Below are positions 25,522 to 33,206 of a DNA stretch of 64,000 nucleotides, piece by piece (within the stretch, counting starts at the first letter, position 1; every line of letters starts with the position of its first letter). The stretch is from TMED27 sp041397865. GTDB taxonomy: Bacteria > Pseudomonadota > Alphaproteobacteria > Micavibrionales > Micavibrionaceae. The translations under genes and the position numbers were made by a program. A model generated the notes under the pieces. That model had not been told where the DNA came from, made no database searches, and saw only the letters and a list, made by a program, of their open reading frames with translations. Location: contig JAWKVT010000001.1 of assembly GCA_041397865.1 (NCBI GenBank), positions 1,426,001-1,490,000 on the forward strand, given 5' to 3'.

Positions 25522-25564
25522 AAAAGCCCGCCCGGTTATTCTCCGGGTTGTTTCACGGGGCTTT
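25522..25564 (-). promoter_or_regulatory. Terminator-like hairpin in leader of the large orphan gene
   Basis: On the minus strand a nested stem-loop (AAAGCCCCG ... CGGGCTTT outside; CCCGG ... CCGGG inside) ends in TTTT, about 25 bp before the ATG at 25498. Upstream there is no minus-strand gene whose transcript would need stopping close by. It may be an attenuator or only a 5' structure. Confidence 0.45.
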
Positions 25565-25727
25565 CACCTCAAATAACGCCAGCCTAAATAATTGATTTTA
25601 TTGTTTAAATTTTAAGCGCATCACAAGCGCCACGGCTAAGCTAAAGGCATTATGCCACAAACACGCTCACATTGCAAATTTTCTAATGATTTCAAATGGT
25701 TAACAAAAGGTTAACGCCGCCGCCCGC

Positions 25728-25985
25728 TTGTGCAGAAAACCCCCTTGACAAAAAAGGAACTTTTTCCTAAAATTGCAATTGTCAAAACACCATACGTGCG
25801 CCTTGTCCTCAGCCCCGTTTTTTGCACCCCCCACCCCATCCCCCTAAAATCAAAAAACAAACCGAAGGATCCGGAGGTTTTTAAACAAAAACAAAGGATT
25901 AAAAGCCCGTCTCTGCCGTGGCCTCCGTGGTTCAAAAAACACCCGCCCCCGCCCCCCGCAAAAACTGAAAAACAAACTATTAAAG
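25728..25985. repeat. ~255-bp dispersed repeat, copy 1, with promoter
   Basis: Near-identical to 54766-55018. The first ~135 bp (25741-25876) differ at only two positions between the copies; the rest diverges. The conserved part starts with TTGACA (25745-25750), a 17-bp spacer and TAAAAT (25768-25773) on the plus strand, then a C-rich stretch. The distal part contains CCTCCGTGGTTC, a motif common in intergenic repeats of many bacteria. Confidence 0.8.
25745..25773 (+). promoter_or_regulatory. Near-consensus promoter within the repeat, copy 1
   Basis: TTGACA-N17-TAAAAT, 11 of 12 consensus bases with ideal spacing, kept in both copies of the repeat. It points toward the end of the glycosyltransferase gene, so a transcript from it would be antisense to that gene or a short untranslated RNA. 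Confidence 0.6.
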
Positions 25986-26005
25986 CAAAAAACGAGGGAC
26001 AAAAC

Positions 26006-27064
26006 TCACACAAATGAAGAAGACTGAATATCATGGTAGAACTGCAGATAACCCTGCAAACACGTCTCTTTCGTAAACTCCGCCTCATAGCGCCTGCGCC
26101 CGTTACAAACCAGCTTTTCGGCCAGATCCGCATCGTCGATCAAACACTGGATACAATCTTTAATCGCCGCGATATCGTCAATCGGCGCCATCATCCCGTC
26201 TTCCTCATGGCGCACAAACTGCCGCGGCCCGTCGGAATCGCACACCACAACCGGCGTCCCCTGCGCCCACGCCTGCACGAACACCGTCCCGAACGGCTCG
26301 TCACGCGAAATAAACGTACAGATATCGCACGCCTGTAACAACGCCGCCCGGTCTGTGCGCCAGCCCAAAAGCGTCACCCGCTCGCCCACGCCAAGCTCTT
26401 CGATCAACGCCTCCAGCTTGCCCCGATCCGGCCCCTCCCCGGCAATCCACGCATAAACGCCCGGCATCTGCGCAACCACTTGTATCAGGGTGTCAAACGC
26501 CTTGTCATCATGCAGCCGCCCCAGCCCCAAGAGCAAAGGCGCGCCCTCCGGCACGCCGTATGCCCCGCGCTCAGCGGCCTGCTCCACCGTTTCCACTTCC
26601 GCGAAATTATTGATATGCCGCACACGCTCGGCCCGCCCTGTATGTTTGACAATATACGTGCAAACCTCCGGCGTAATCCCGACAAAGCCATCGGCGCTTT
26701 TGAAATATTTCATCTTGTAATAATTGCCCAGCCGCGCGACATGATAATAACGCGCAATACCCATGGATTTCTTCCAGCCCGGCACTTTCGACGGCGCCCG
26801 GCTCATCCAGCTTTGCACGATATCGGGACGAAACGCCCGGATAATCCGCCGCATTTTCCACGGCGTAAAAACATCGACCTTCCCGCCAAACGCAAGCGTA
26901 TGAACCTTAATCCCCGCCGCCCTCAAACGCGGCACCCGGATGTCGTTGGGCCGCGTAACAACCTCGATCGTCTCCCCCGCTTCATGCAGCGCAATGCACA
27001 TATCGACAAAGGCCGTCTCCGCCCCCCCATGCTCGCCGCCAGCCATAACCTGAAGGATTCTCAT
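26006..27064 (-). CDS. Glycosyltransferase family 4 protein
   Basis: 352 residues, GT-B fold. The N-terminal domain begins MRILQVMAGGEHGGAETAFVDM (Gly-rich donor/acceptor loop GGAE), the C-terminal domain has LGLGRLHDDKAFD, IAGEGPDRGKLE and SRDEPFGTVFVQAWAQGTPVV. The usual E-x7-E pair of GT4 enzymes reads E-x7-Q here, which is seen in some members but deserves notice. Probably transfers a sugar in lipopolysaccharide or capsule synthesis; donor and acceptor unknown. It is downstream of the coiled-coil gene. Confidence 0.88.
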   Translation of the reverse strand: MRILQVMAGGEHGGAETAFVDMCIALHEAGETIEVVTRPNDIRVPRLRAAGIKVHTLAFGGKVDVFTPWKMRRIIRAFRPDIVQSWMSRAPSKVPGWKKSMGIARYYHVARLGNYYKMKYFKSADGFVGITPEVCTYIVKHTGRAERVRHINNFAEVETVEQAAERGAYGVPEGAPLLLGLGRLHDDKAFDTLIQVVAQMPGVYAWIAGEGPDRGKLEALIEELGVGERVTLLGWRTDRAALLQACDICTFISRDEPFGTVFVQAWAQGTPVVVCDSDGPRQFVRHEEDGMMAPIDDIAAIKDCIQCLIDDADLAEKLVCNGRRRYEAEFTKETCLQGYLQFYHDIQSSSFV

Positions 27065-27100
27065 ATCCGGTTTTCTCTTTGAAAAACGCGCCTACAAAGC

Positions 27101-27808
27101 CTACTCGCCGCCCTTTTCCTCAGCCTCTTTCTCAGCGTTCTCTTTTTCGGCTTCAGCTTCAGCCTCAGCTTTAGCCGCAGCCTCCGCTTCGGCCTTCTCT
27201 TTCTCCGCCTGCACCTTCGCCCGCCGCTCATCGTCCTGCGCCTGCATCACCTGCGGCAGGCTCACAAGCGTCGCCTTCAACAGCCTGATCATATTCTCCT
27301 GCGTATCATCCATCTTCTCCAAAAGATTCTGACAGGCCTCCGGCGTCACCACCGGCACTCTTTCAACCGCATCACGCTGTTTCTTCCGCGCCTTATCAAC
27401 CATTTTCAGAAAACTGCGTATTTCCTTCGGCTTCGCATAATCCTGCGCGAGAATCATATTCTCCACATTCGCATCGGCCTCTTTCATCACCGGCCTAACC
27501 GCCTCTTTCCACGCACCGAAACGGGTCCCCAGCGCCTCTTTCATATCCGGGTTGGCCTTCCCGCAAGCCGCAACCGCCTCATCAACACTCTCGCGAACCG
27601 TCTCAACAACCTTGATAAGATTATAATTCCCATGCAGCACCGAAAAATGCCGCTGCGAAGTTTCATCCAGATCTTTCATAAAATCCTGCGCCGCTTCAAG
27701 GGCCTCATTGCGCGGCGGCTCCTCACTCTGTTTCTCATCCGCCGCCAAAGCCGGAAGCCCATAAGCGGAAATCAACAAAACGGAAAAAAGAAAGAGCAGT
27801 TTTTTCAT
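27101..27808 (-). CDS. Exported coiled-coil protein, unknown
   Basis: 235 residues. Signal peptide (MKKLLFLFSVLLISAYGLPALA, cleavage near ALA-A). The mature part is helical, with two cysteines (AACGKANP and EACQNLL). The last ~45 residues are an Ala/Glu/Lys repeat (AEAEAAAKAEAEAEAEK), probably a single charged helix. It ends 36 bp before the glycosyltransferase start on the same strand. No family recognised. Confidence 0.65.
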   Translation of the reverse strand: MKKLLFLFSVLLISAYGLPALAADEKQSEEPPRNEALEAAQDFMKDLDETSQRHFSVLHGNYNLIKVVETVRESVDEAVAACGKANPDMKEALGTRFGAWKEAVRPVMKEADANVENMILAQDYAKPKEIRSFLKMVDKARKKQRDAVERVPVVTPEACQNLLEKMDDTQENMIRLLKATLVSLPQVMQAQDDERRAKVQAEKEKAEAEAAAKAEAEAEAEKENAEKEAEEKGGE

Positions 27809-27879
27809 GTCATAAACCTGTTTGTTTTTTAAATATGCGGAAAGTTCATACTATAAAAGAAAATAGCCCGCATCGGGGC

Positions 27880-27953
27880 AAAAAAAAAGCCTGTATGATA
27901 TTAAGCCCGGGATTTTATGGGGCAACAAGAAGTCCCGAACTCATCATACAGGC
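27880..27953 (-). ncRNA. Terminator-like hairpin ending a candidate small RNA
   Basis: Minus-strand GCCTGTATGAT (27943-27953) pairs perfectly with ATCATACAGGC (27889-27899). Inside, TTCGGGACTT can pair with AATCCCGGG. Nine T residues (27880-27888) follow. No protein gene on the minus strand ends here, and the next gene on that strand starts 70 bp on, so the hairpin probably terminates an untranslated RNA from between 27954 and about 28300. I could not match it to a known RNA family. Confidence 0.45.
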
Positions 27954-28276
27954 CAGTGCGCATGACATAAGAGATAAACCAAAAATACACTTAAACCTTG
28001 CCTAACATAAGGCATGAACCCGTTTTTATAAAGGTGGGCCTTCCCCTGCCCATCCATAAAACCTTGTTTTATAAAGTTTTTATAACCTGTCCCAAATTCA
28101 CTGGTCTAAAAACATAAAGGAAAAAGAAACCACACCCAATACACCGGCCGCTTGTCCTTATATATTTAACATAACACATAAAAGCTGAATAAAAAGTAAA
28201 TAAAATTCAATCCTAATTTTTTATGTTTTTGACAAAATTCTCTCGAAGATTGAGAAAATTCAAAACAAAAAACATT

Positions 28277-28306
28277 TTGCAGATCTTTGCGTTAAAAGTT
28301 TATGCT
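28277..28306 (+). promoter_or_regulatory. Candidate promoter for the amino-acid dehydrogenase
   Basis: TTGCAG (28277-28282), 18 bp, TATGCT (28301-28306), 57 bp before the ATG. Four of six bases match consensus in each box. Confidence 0.4.
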
Positions 28307-28362
28307 GGAACAACACTGTTTTTTTAGGGCCTTTTAACCCCTCACCACACCGGAAATAAAAA

Positions 28363-29529
28363 ATGACCAGCCAATATAACAACAGCGCCGTAAACCCTCA
28401 GGACGTAACCGTTACGCCAATCACCGCAAACAATCACCCGCAATATATGAACCATGAAACCGTCTACAAAATCCACGCGCCGAAACATGGCGTGACCGCG
28501 TTTATCGGCATACATTCCACCGCCCTCGGTCCGGCGCTCGGCGGCATCCGCTACAAACATTACGAGGACGAAACCGCCGCCCTCGCCGATGTCCTGCGCC
28601 TGTCCGAAGCCATGACATGGAAAAACGCCGCAGGCGCCCTCGACCACGGCGGCGGCAAGGGCGTCATCATGGCCCCGGAAAACACCCGCAAGCCCGACCA
28701 GACAACGCTCGGCGTCATGGCCTGCGCCCTGAACATCATCAACGAAAACGGCGCTGTTTACTACGGCGCCGAAGACATGAACATGGACGAAACCGCCCTG
28801 AACACCATCGCCAAAACCGCCCCGTGGATCAAGGGCGCAACGCTAAACGATCCCACACTCGTCAGCGGCACACCCTCCCCGCTCACCGCTATTGGCGTTG
28901 TTGAGTGCATGAAAATTGCGGCCCTGTTTAAGCTGGGTAAAAAATCCCTCAAAGACGTGCGCATCTCTATGCAGGGCCTCGGCGCGGTCGGCGGCGCAAT
29001 GGCAAAGCACCTCCACGATGAAGGCGCAATCCTCACCGGCTGCGACACCAACGCCTCCGTCTTTGACGATCTCGCCGCCCAAGGCGTCACAATAAAGCGC
29101 GCCGGATTAGACGAAATCTACGACAGCCCCGCCGACATCTTCGCCCCCAACGCCATCGGCGGAACCCTCAGCAACGAAAACATCCGCCGCCTTCAAAACG
29201 CAAGCGTGCAAATCATATGCGGCGCGGCCAATAATCAGCAGGAAGACCAGATCGGCAACAGCCAAAGCAAGCTTCTGCACAAAATCGGCATGCTCTACTG
29301 CCCTGATTACATCGTCAATGCCGGCGGCGTCATCTGGGTCGCCATGGTCGGCAAAGACGCAAAAACAATCACGCAGGATATTACCGCCGGCGTCCCCAAA
29401 CGGTTCGAAGATATCCTTGAACTGAGCCGGCAACACCCCGATAAAGACATGGCCTCCATCGCACGCGACTACGCTAAAAAACGGGTCGAACGCGCAAAGG
29501 AAAACAATGCCAAACGCAAAGCCGGATAA
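28363..29529 (+). CDS. Leu/Phe/Val-type amino-acid dehydrogenase
   Basis: 388 residues of the Glu/Leu/Phe/Val dehydrogenase superfamily, which deaminate amino acids to 2-oxo acids with NAD. LGGIRYKHY and the EAMTWKNAAG segment are in the substrate domain; the catalytic lysine is in DHGGGKGVI; AEDMNMD follows. The Rossmann loop is GLGAVGGAMA. Closest in pattern to leucine dehydrogenase. The exact substrate is not determined by sequence. It runs into the pilin-like gene, whose start is 13 bp past the stop. Confidence 0.88.
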   Translation: MTSQYNNSAVNPQDVTVTPITANNHPQYMNHETVYKIHAPKHGVTAFIGIHSTALGPALGGIRYKHYEDETAALADVLRLSEAMTWKNAAGALDHGGGKGVIMAPENTRKPDQTTLGVMACALNIINENGAVYYGAEDMNMDETALNTIAKTAPWIKGATLNDPTLVSGTPSPLTAIGVVECMKIAALFKLGKKSLKDVRISMQGLGAVGGAMAKHLHDEGAILTGCDTNASVFDDLAAQGVTIKRAGLDEIYDSPADIFAPNAIGGTLSNENIRRLQNASVQIICGAANNQQEDQIGNSQSKLLHKIGMLYCPDYIVNAGGVIWVAMVGKDAKTITQDITAGVPKRFEDILELSRQHPDKDMASIARDYAKKRVERAKENNAKRKAG

Positions 29530-29542
29530 AGAAAGCAAAAGA

Positions 29543-30184
29543 ATGAAAAACGCGCAGCGCGGAAATGTCTTGTGGTTTATTCTGGTCGCCGTCGCGCTGC
29601 TCGCCGCCCTGACCATGATCCTCACCCGCTCCGGCTCCACTGTAGACCAAAGCGGCGATGTAGAGCAGCAGCGCGTAAAAATCAGCCAGATGCTCCGCAC
29701 CGCCAAAAGCCTCGAAGCCGCCATTCAGGAAATGCGCCTGCGCGGCGTTTCCGAAAACGATATCAGCTTCCAAAACACCAAAACCGCAACTGATTACACA
29801 AATGCAAACTGCACAAACACTGACTGCCGCCTGTTCGCCGCAGGCGGCGCAGGCCTGACCTACGCCAACCCGCCATCGGGAATCAGCACCGCGACAGACT
29901 GGGTTTTCAGCGGTACCAATGATGTTTTGAATGTCGGAACAACCGCGCCGGACCTCATCCTCATCCTGCCGCAAATCCGCCCGTCAATATGTACGCAAAT
30001 CAACCGGCTGCTAGGCACAAGCTACGCCGGAACCGAAACCAATGTAGACTTCACCGCCTTCACCGGCACATTCACGGCAACCCAGACCATAGATCTCGCC
30101 GCCGGTCAGGAATCCGGATGCATCGACTACGACAACGCAGGCACAACCGAACCCTTCTTCTACCACGTTCTCATCAAACGGTAA
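29543..30184 (+). CDS. Type IV prepilin-like protein
   Basis: 213 residues from the ATG at 29543; an upstream ATG at 29507 would overlap the dehydrogenase gene. A short basic head (MKNAQRGNV) precedes a hydrophobic segment (LWFILVAVALLAALTMIL), then a long helix (QQRVKISQMLRTAKSLEAAIQEMRL) and a Thr/Asn-rich, cysteine-containing beta part, as in pseudopilins. The usual Gly-Phe cleavage site with Glu at +5 is not obvious, so processing by prepilin peptidase is doubtful. No pilus genes are near. Confidence 0.6.
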   Translation: MKNAQRGNVLWFILVAVALLAALTMILTRSGSTVDQSGDVEQQRVKISQMLRTAKSLEAAIQEMRLRGVSENDISFQNTKTATDYTNANCTNTDCRLFAAGGAGLTYANPPSGISTATDWVFSGTNDVLNVGTTAPDLILILPQIRPSICTQINRLLGTSYAGTETNVDFTAFTGTFTATQTIDLAAGQESGCIDYDNAGTTEPFFYHVLIKR

Positions 30185-30209
30185 AAAAACGGCCCTTCAA
30201 AAAGGACCG
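30183..30209 (-). terminator. Terminator of rne
   Basis: Minus-strand CGGTCCTT ... AAGGGCCG stem (one mismatch) followed by seven T residues at 30183-30189. It lies past the rne stop and the family C palindrome, and overlaps the end of the convergent pilin-like gene. Confidence 0.7.
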
Positions 30210-30218
30210 CTCCATTCG

Positions 30219-30321
30219 TAGCGCAAACAGCGTTTTCATCTGGCTAGGAAGGTGAGACGCCGCGTACAAGCGTACGCAAGTCGAAACCTGACAACGCCGG
30301 AGGGAAACGATGGCAGCGCTA
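30219..30321. repeat. ~100-bp imperfect palindrome (family member C)
   Basis: Outer arms with TAGCGC at each end around AGGAAGGTGAGACGC, a central GCGTACAAGCGTACGC, and CAAGTCGAAACCTGACAACGC. Closely matches member B in layout. The stop codon of rne (30319-30321) lies in its right arm. Confidence 0.75.
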
Positions 30322-32862
30322 TTTGCTCCACCAGCCTTTTTTCTTCACCTTCGGCGCTTCATTCACCGTCTCATAATCCTTCGGCGTTTCATCCTTTTTC
30401 GCCGCCTCTTTCTTTTTCAAAGGCTTTGGCTGGCCGTCGTCATTCGACGCTTTGGATTTTTTCGCCGCCGCAGGCTTCTTCGCTGCCGGTTTTTTCTCCT
30501 CTGGCTTCTCCTCACTCTTCACATCGCTCGGAGCAGAGTCCGCATCAGACTTGGCGTCGGGCTGCGCTTCGGATTTTTTCGCAGGCTTCTTCGCCGCTTC
30601 CTTCTTCGCAGCCGATTTTTTACCACCCGCTTCTTCAGCATCATCCTGCTTGCCTCCAGCCTCTTCATCAGGCTTCGATCCATTGTCCTGCGGCTGATCG
30701 TTATCGCGCCCCCGGCCACGGCCACGGCCACCTCTACGCCCACGACGGCGGCCACCACGGCGGTTATCGTCCGAATTATCATCATCACCGGACTCCGAAG
30801 CTTCCGCTTCGCCGTCCTCGTTTCCATCGCCGTCCGATTTATCCGACGGTTTCGCAACCTCAACCCGGAAACCCGAAGCACCAACGCTATCATCAACCCG
30901 GATCAACACCGCAAAACCATAGCGCGACTCGATCTCCGCAAGAACCGCGCGCTTGTGGTTAAGGATATAAAGCGCCACAGCGTTCGAAACATGAACAATA
31001 ACCTGTGATGCCCGGCCCTTGATCCCTTCGGCTTCAATCGCCCGCAGCACCATAATGCTCGCCGCATCCGCAGTGCGAATCCGCCCCGATCCCTGACAGG
31101 ACGGGCAGCTCTCAAACTGCGATTCAGTCAACGACGCGCTCATCCGCTGACGCGAAAGCTCCATCAGCCCAAACGAGGAAATCCGCCCCATCTGTATCCG
31201 CGCCCGATCGCCCGAAAGCGCATCGCGCATCTTGCGTTCAACCTTGCTGTTGTTCCGCCGGTCTTCCATATCAATAAAGTCGATAACAACCAACCCGCCC
31301 AGATCGCGTAGGCGCAACTGCCGCGCCACTTCTTCCGCCGCTTCCAGGTTGGTTTTCAGCGCCGTTTCTTCAATATGGCGCTCTTTCGTTGCCTTACCCG
31401 AGTTCACATCAATAGACACCAGCGCCTCGGTCGGGTTAATCACCAGATACCCGCCAGATTTAAGTGTAACGCTGGTTTCACCGATTTCCGCAATCTGCCC
31501 TTCAACTTTAAACTTGTTGAACAAAGGCACGCCCTCGTCTTTATACTCAATCACCTTTTTCACATGCGAAGGAATCATCATCTTCATGAAGTTCTTAGCG
31601 CTTTTATAGCCTTCAGCGCCCGAAACATGAATCTCTTCAACATCGCGCGTATAATGATCGCGCACCGCACGCTTAATCAAATCAGCTTCTTCGTAAACCA
31701 GCGCAGGCGCGTAGGACTCTTTCGTCAACTCGACAATATTGTTCCAAAGCCGCAAAAGATAATCCAGATCGCGCTTCACTTCGGTCTTCGTGCGTGTAAC
31801 CCCGGCTGTACGCAAAATAACGCTCATACCCTTGGGCACTTCGAGATTCTTCATCATATCGCGCATTTTCGCACGGTCTTTGTAATTCGAAATCTTGCGC
31901 GAAACCCCGCCCCCACGTGGAGAGTTGGGCATCAGCACGCAATAACGCCCCGGCAAGGACAAATACGAGCCGACAGCCGCGCCCTTATTTCCGCGCTCTT
32001 CTTTCGAAACCTGCACCAGCATAATCTGCCCGCGCTTGATAACTTCCTGAATCTTGTATTTCCGGCGCAGATTAAAACGGAAGCGCTGCGCCTCGTCCAT
32101 TTCCTCACCGCCAAAGGTTTCAACACGCTTCGTCCGGTGCGCCGCATGGCGCCCGCCGTTTTGTCCGCGCCCGCCGCGACCTCTTCCGCCGCCGCGCCCA
32201 CCGCGCCCGCGGCCCCGGCCACCGCGCTGATAACCGCGGGAATTGCCGTTGGCATCCTCGTCATCATCTTCCAGAACATTACCGTTCGGCTCGTCATCCT
32301 CCGCCGAATCGTCAATCCTGTTTCCGATGGAATCCTCCGAATCTTCATCCGGTTCCGAATTGTCTGCTTTTCCCTCGTCTTCGCTGCGCGTTTTTTTCGA
32401 TGAACGCCGCTTCTGTTCCGGCTTTTCATCCTCTTCATCAGAATCAACGGCAAGATCGCCGCCCAACTCTTCAACCTCGTCTTCTACCGGCGCATCAAGA
32501 TCCGCATCATCATGCGATTCATCATCGCCGCCTTCATCCTCCAGCATTTCCTCTTCTTCATCATGCGCACGCAAGGCCTCTTCTTGCTCCGCAAGCAAGG
32601 CTTGCTGATCCGCAACCGGAATACGAAAGTAATCAGGATGAATTTCGGAAAACGGCAGGAAGCCATGACGGTTCCCGCCAAAGTTCACAAACGCCGCCTG
32701 CAAACTCGGCTCCACCCGTGTCACCTTGGCCAGATAAATATTTCCTTTTAACGGCTTGCGAAACGCACTCTCATAATCGAATTCATCCAGGCGTCCGTTA
32801 TCAACGACCGCAACCCGTGTTTCTTCCGAATGGGTTGCATCAATAAGCATTTTCTTTGACAT
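30319..32862 (-). CDS. rne: Ribonuclease E/G family endoribonuclease
   Basis: 847 residues from the ATG at 32862 (MSKKMLIDATHSEETR); the frame stays open 34 codons further upstream but that part does not look like RNase E. S1 domain at about 35-290, interrupted by a ~200-residue acidic and then Gly/Arg-rich insert (residues ~85-250), as in other alphaproteobacteria. The catalytic DNase I-like part has SIDVNSGKAT and VVIDFIDM, and the zinc-link is CPSCQGSGR. The Lys/Ala/Asp-rich C-terminal ~200 residues (arginine-rich GGRRRGRRGGRGRGRGR at about 710) would bind RNA and degradosome partners. Divergent from amiC. Confidence 0.93.
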   Translation of the reverse strand: MSKKMLIDATHSEETRVAVVDNGRLDEFDYESAFRKPLKGNIYLAKVTRVEPSLQAAFVNFGGNRHGFLPFSEIHPDYFRIPVADQQALLAEQEEALRAHDEEEEMLEDEGGDDESHDDADLDAPVEDEVEELGGDLAVDSDEEDEKPEQKRRSSKKTRSEDEGKADNSEPDEDSEDSIGNRIDDSAEDDEPNGNVLEDDDEDANGNSRGYQRGGRGRGRGGRGGGRGRGGRGQNGGRHAAHRTKRVETFGGEEMDEAQRFRFNLRRKYKIQEVIKRGQIMLVQVSKEERGNKGAAVGSYLSLPGRYCVLMPNSPRGGGVSRKISNYKDRAKMRDMMKNLEVPKGMSVILRTAGVTRTKTEVKRDLDYLLRLWNNIVELTKESYAPALVYEEADLIKRAVRDHYTRDVEEIHVSGAEGYKSAKNFMKMMIPSHVKKVIEYKDEGVPLFNKFKVEGQIAEIGETSVTLKSGGYLVINPTEALVSIDVNSGKATKERHIEETALKTNLEAAEEVARQLRLRDLGGLVVIDFIDMEDRRNNSKVERKMRDALSGDRARIQMGRISSFGLMELSRQRMSASLTESQFESCPSCQGSGRIRTADAASIMVLRAIEAEGIKGRASQVIVHVSNAVALYILNHKRAVLAEIESRYGFAVLIRVDDSVGASGFRVEVAKPSDKSDGDGNEDGEAEASESGDDDNSDDNRRGGRRRGRRGGRGRGRGRDNDQPQDNGSKPDEEAGGKQDDAEEAGGKKSAAKKEAAKKPAKKSEAQPDAKSDADSAPSDVKSEEKPEEKKPAAKKPAAAKKSKASNDDGQPKPLKKKEAAKKDETPKDYETVNEAPKVKKKGWWSK

Positions 32863-33206
32863 TCTTTGTATCTCCAAACAAATGGCGCGCTGCTGCCCGG
32901 CCCTCCCGCCAAAGCCCAAAACAAAAAGGGACTCCGGGTGTTTATACAGGAGAAGCGGCGCCAAAGCGCGCGTAATCTTAAAACAAATTTTCTGATATTG
33001 CAGTCCGCGAAACCTTCAAAAAACCTAAGCGCTAAGACCGCAATACATTAAACACTTTCGGCACTCTATACCCCTTGCCGGAAATGTACAAGCAAGAAAG
33101 TGATTCATTTGGCCAATATCCTGTTCTAAAAGGGTTTACACACCTCATCCCGTATATATGATAGAGTATAAAACGCTAACGCCAATTCAAAAAATGAGTA
33201 ACCGCC
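32863..33206. other. 344-bp divergent leader between rne and amiC
   Basis: No gene seen. It holds the long leader of rne, which in other bacteria mediates feedback control, and on the plus strand a promoter for the amidase: TTTACA (33135-33140), 16 bp, TATGAT (33157-33162). A hairpin-forming GC-rich stretch lies at about 32885-32985. Confidence 0.5.

Larger units (their letters stand above)
25499..26005. other. 507-bp region: leader hairpin plus repeat
   Basis: No credible gene. It contains the 5' leader of the large orphan gene, including nested stems at 25522-25564 (AAAGCCC...GGGCTTT around CCCGG...CCGGG on the minus strand, then TTTT), and most of the ~255-bp repeat described at 25728-25985. 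Frames that span the repeat are conserved between copies only because the DNA is. Confidence 0.6.
27809..28362. other. 554-bp intergenic region with candidate small RNA
   Basis: No protein gene seen. On the minus strand it ends in a strong hairpin plus T run (27880-27953), and on the plus strand a promoter for the dehydrogenase gene lies at 28277-28306. The middle is AT-rich with several short stems. Confidence 0.5.

Noticed and set aside
25730..26017. 95-residue plus-strand frame across the repeat, also present in the second copy
   Set aside because: It starts inside the promoter, is proline- and lysine-rich, and is kept only because the DNA is nearly identical; the opposite strand is open as well.
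32862..32964. 34-codon N-terminal extension of rne
   Set aside because: The extension does not resemble RNase E; MSKKMLID at 32862 is the usual start.
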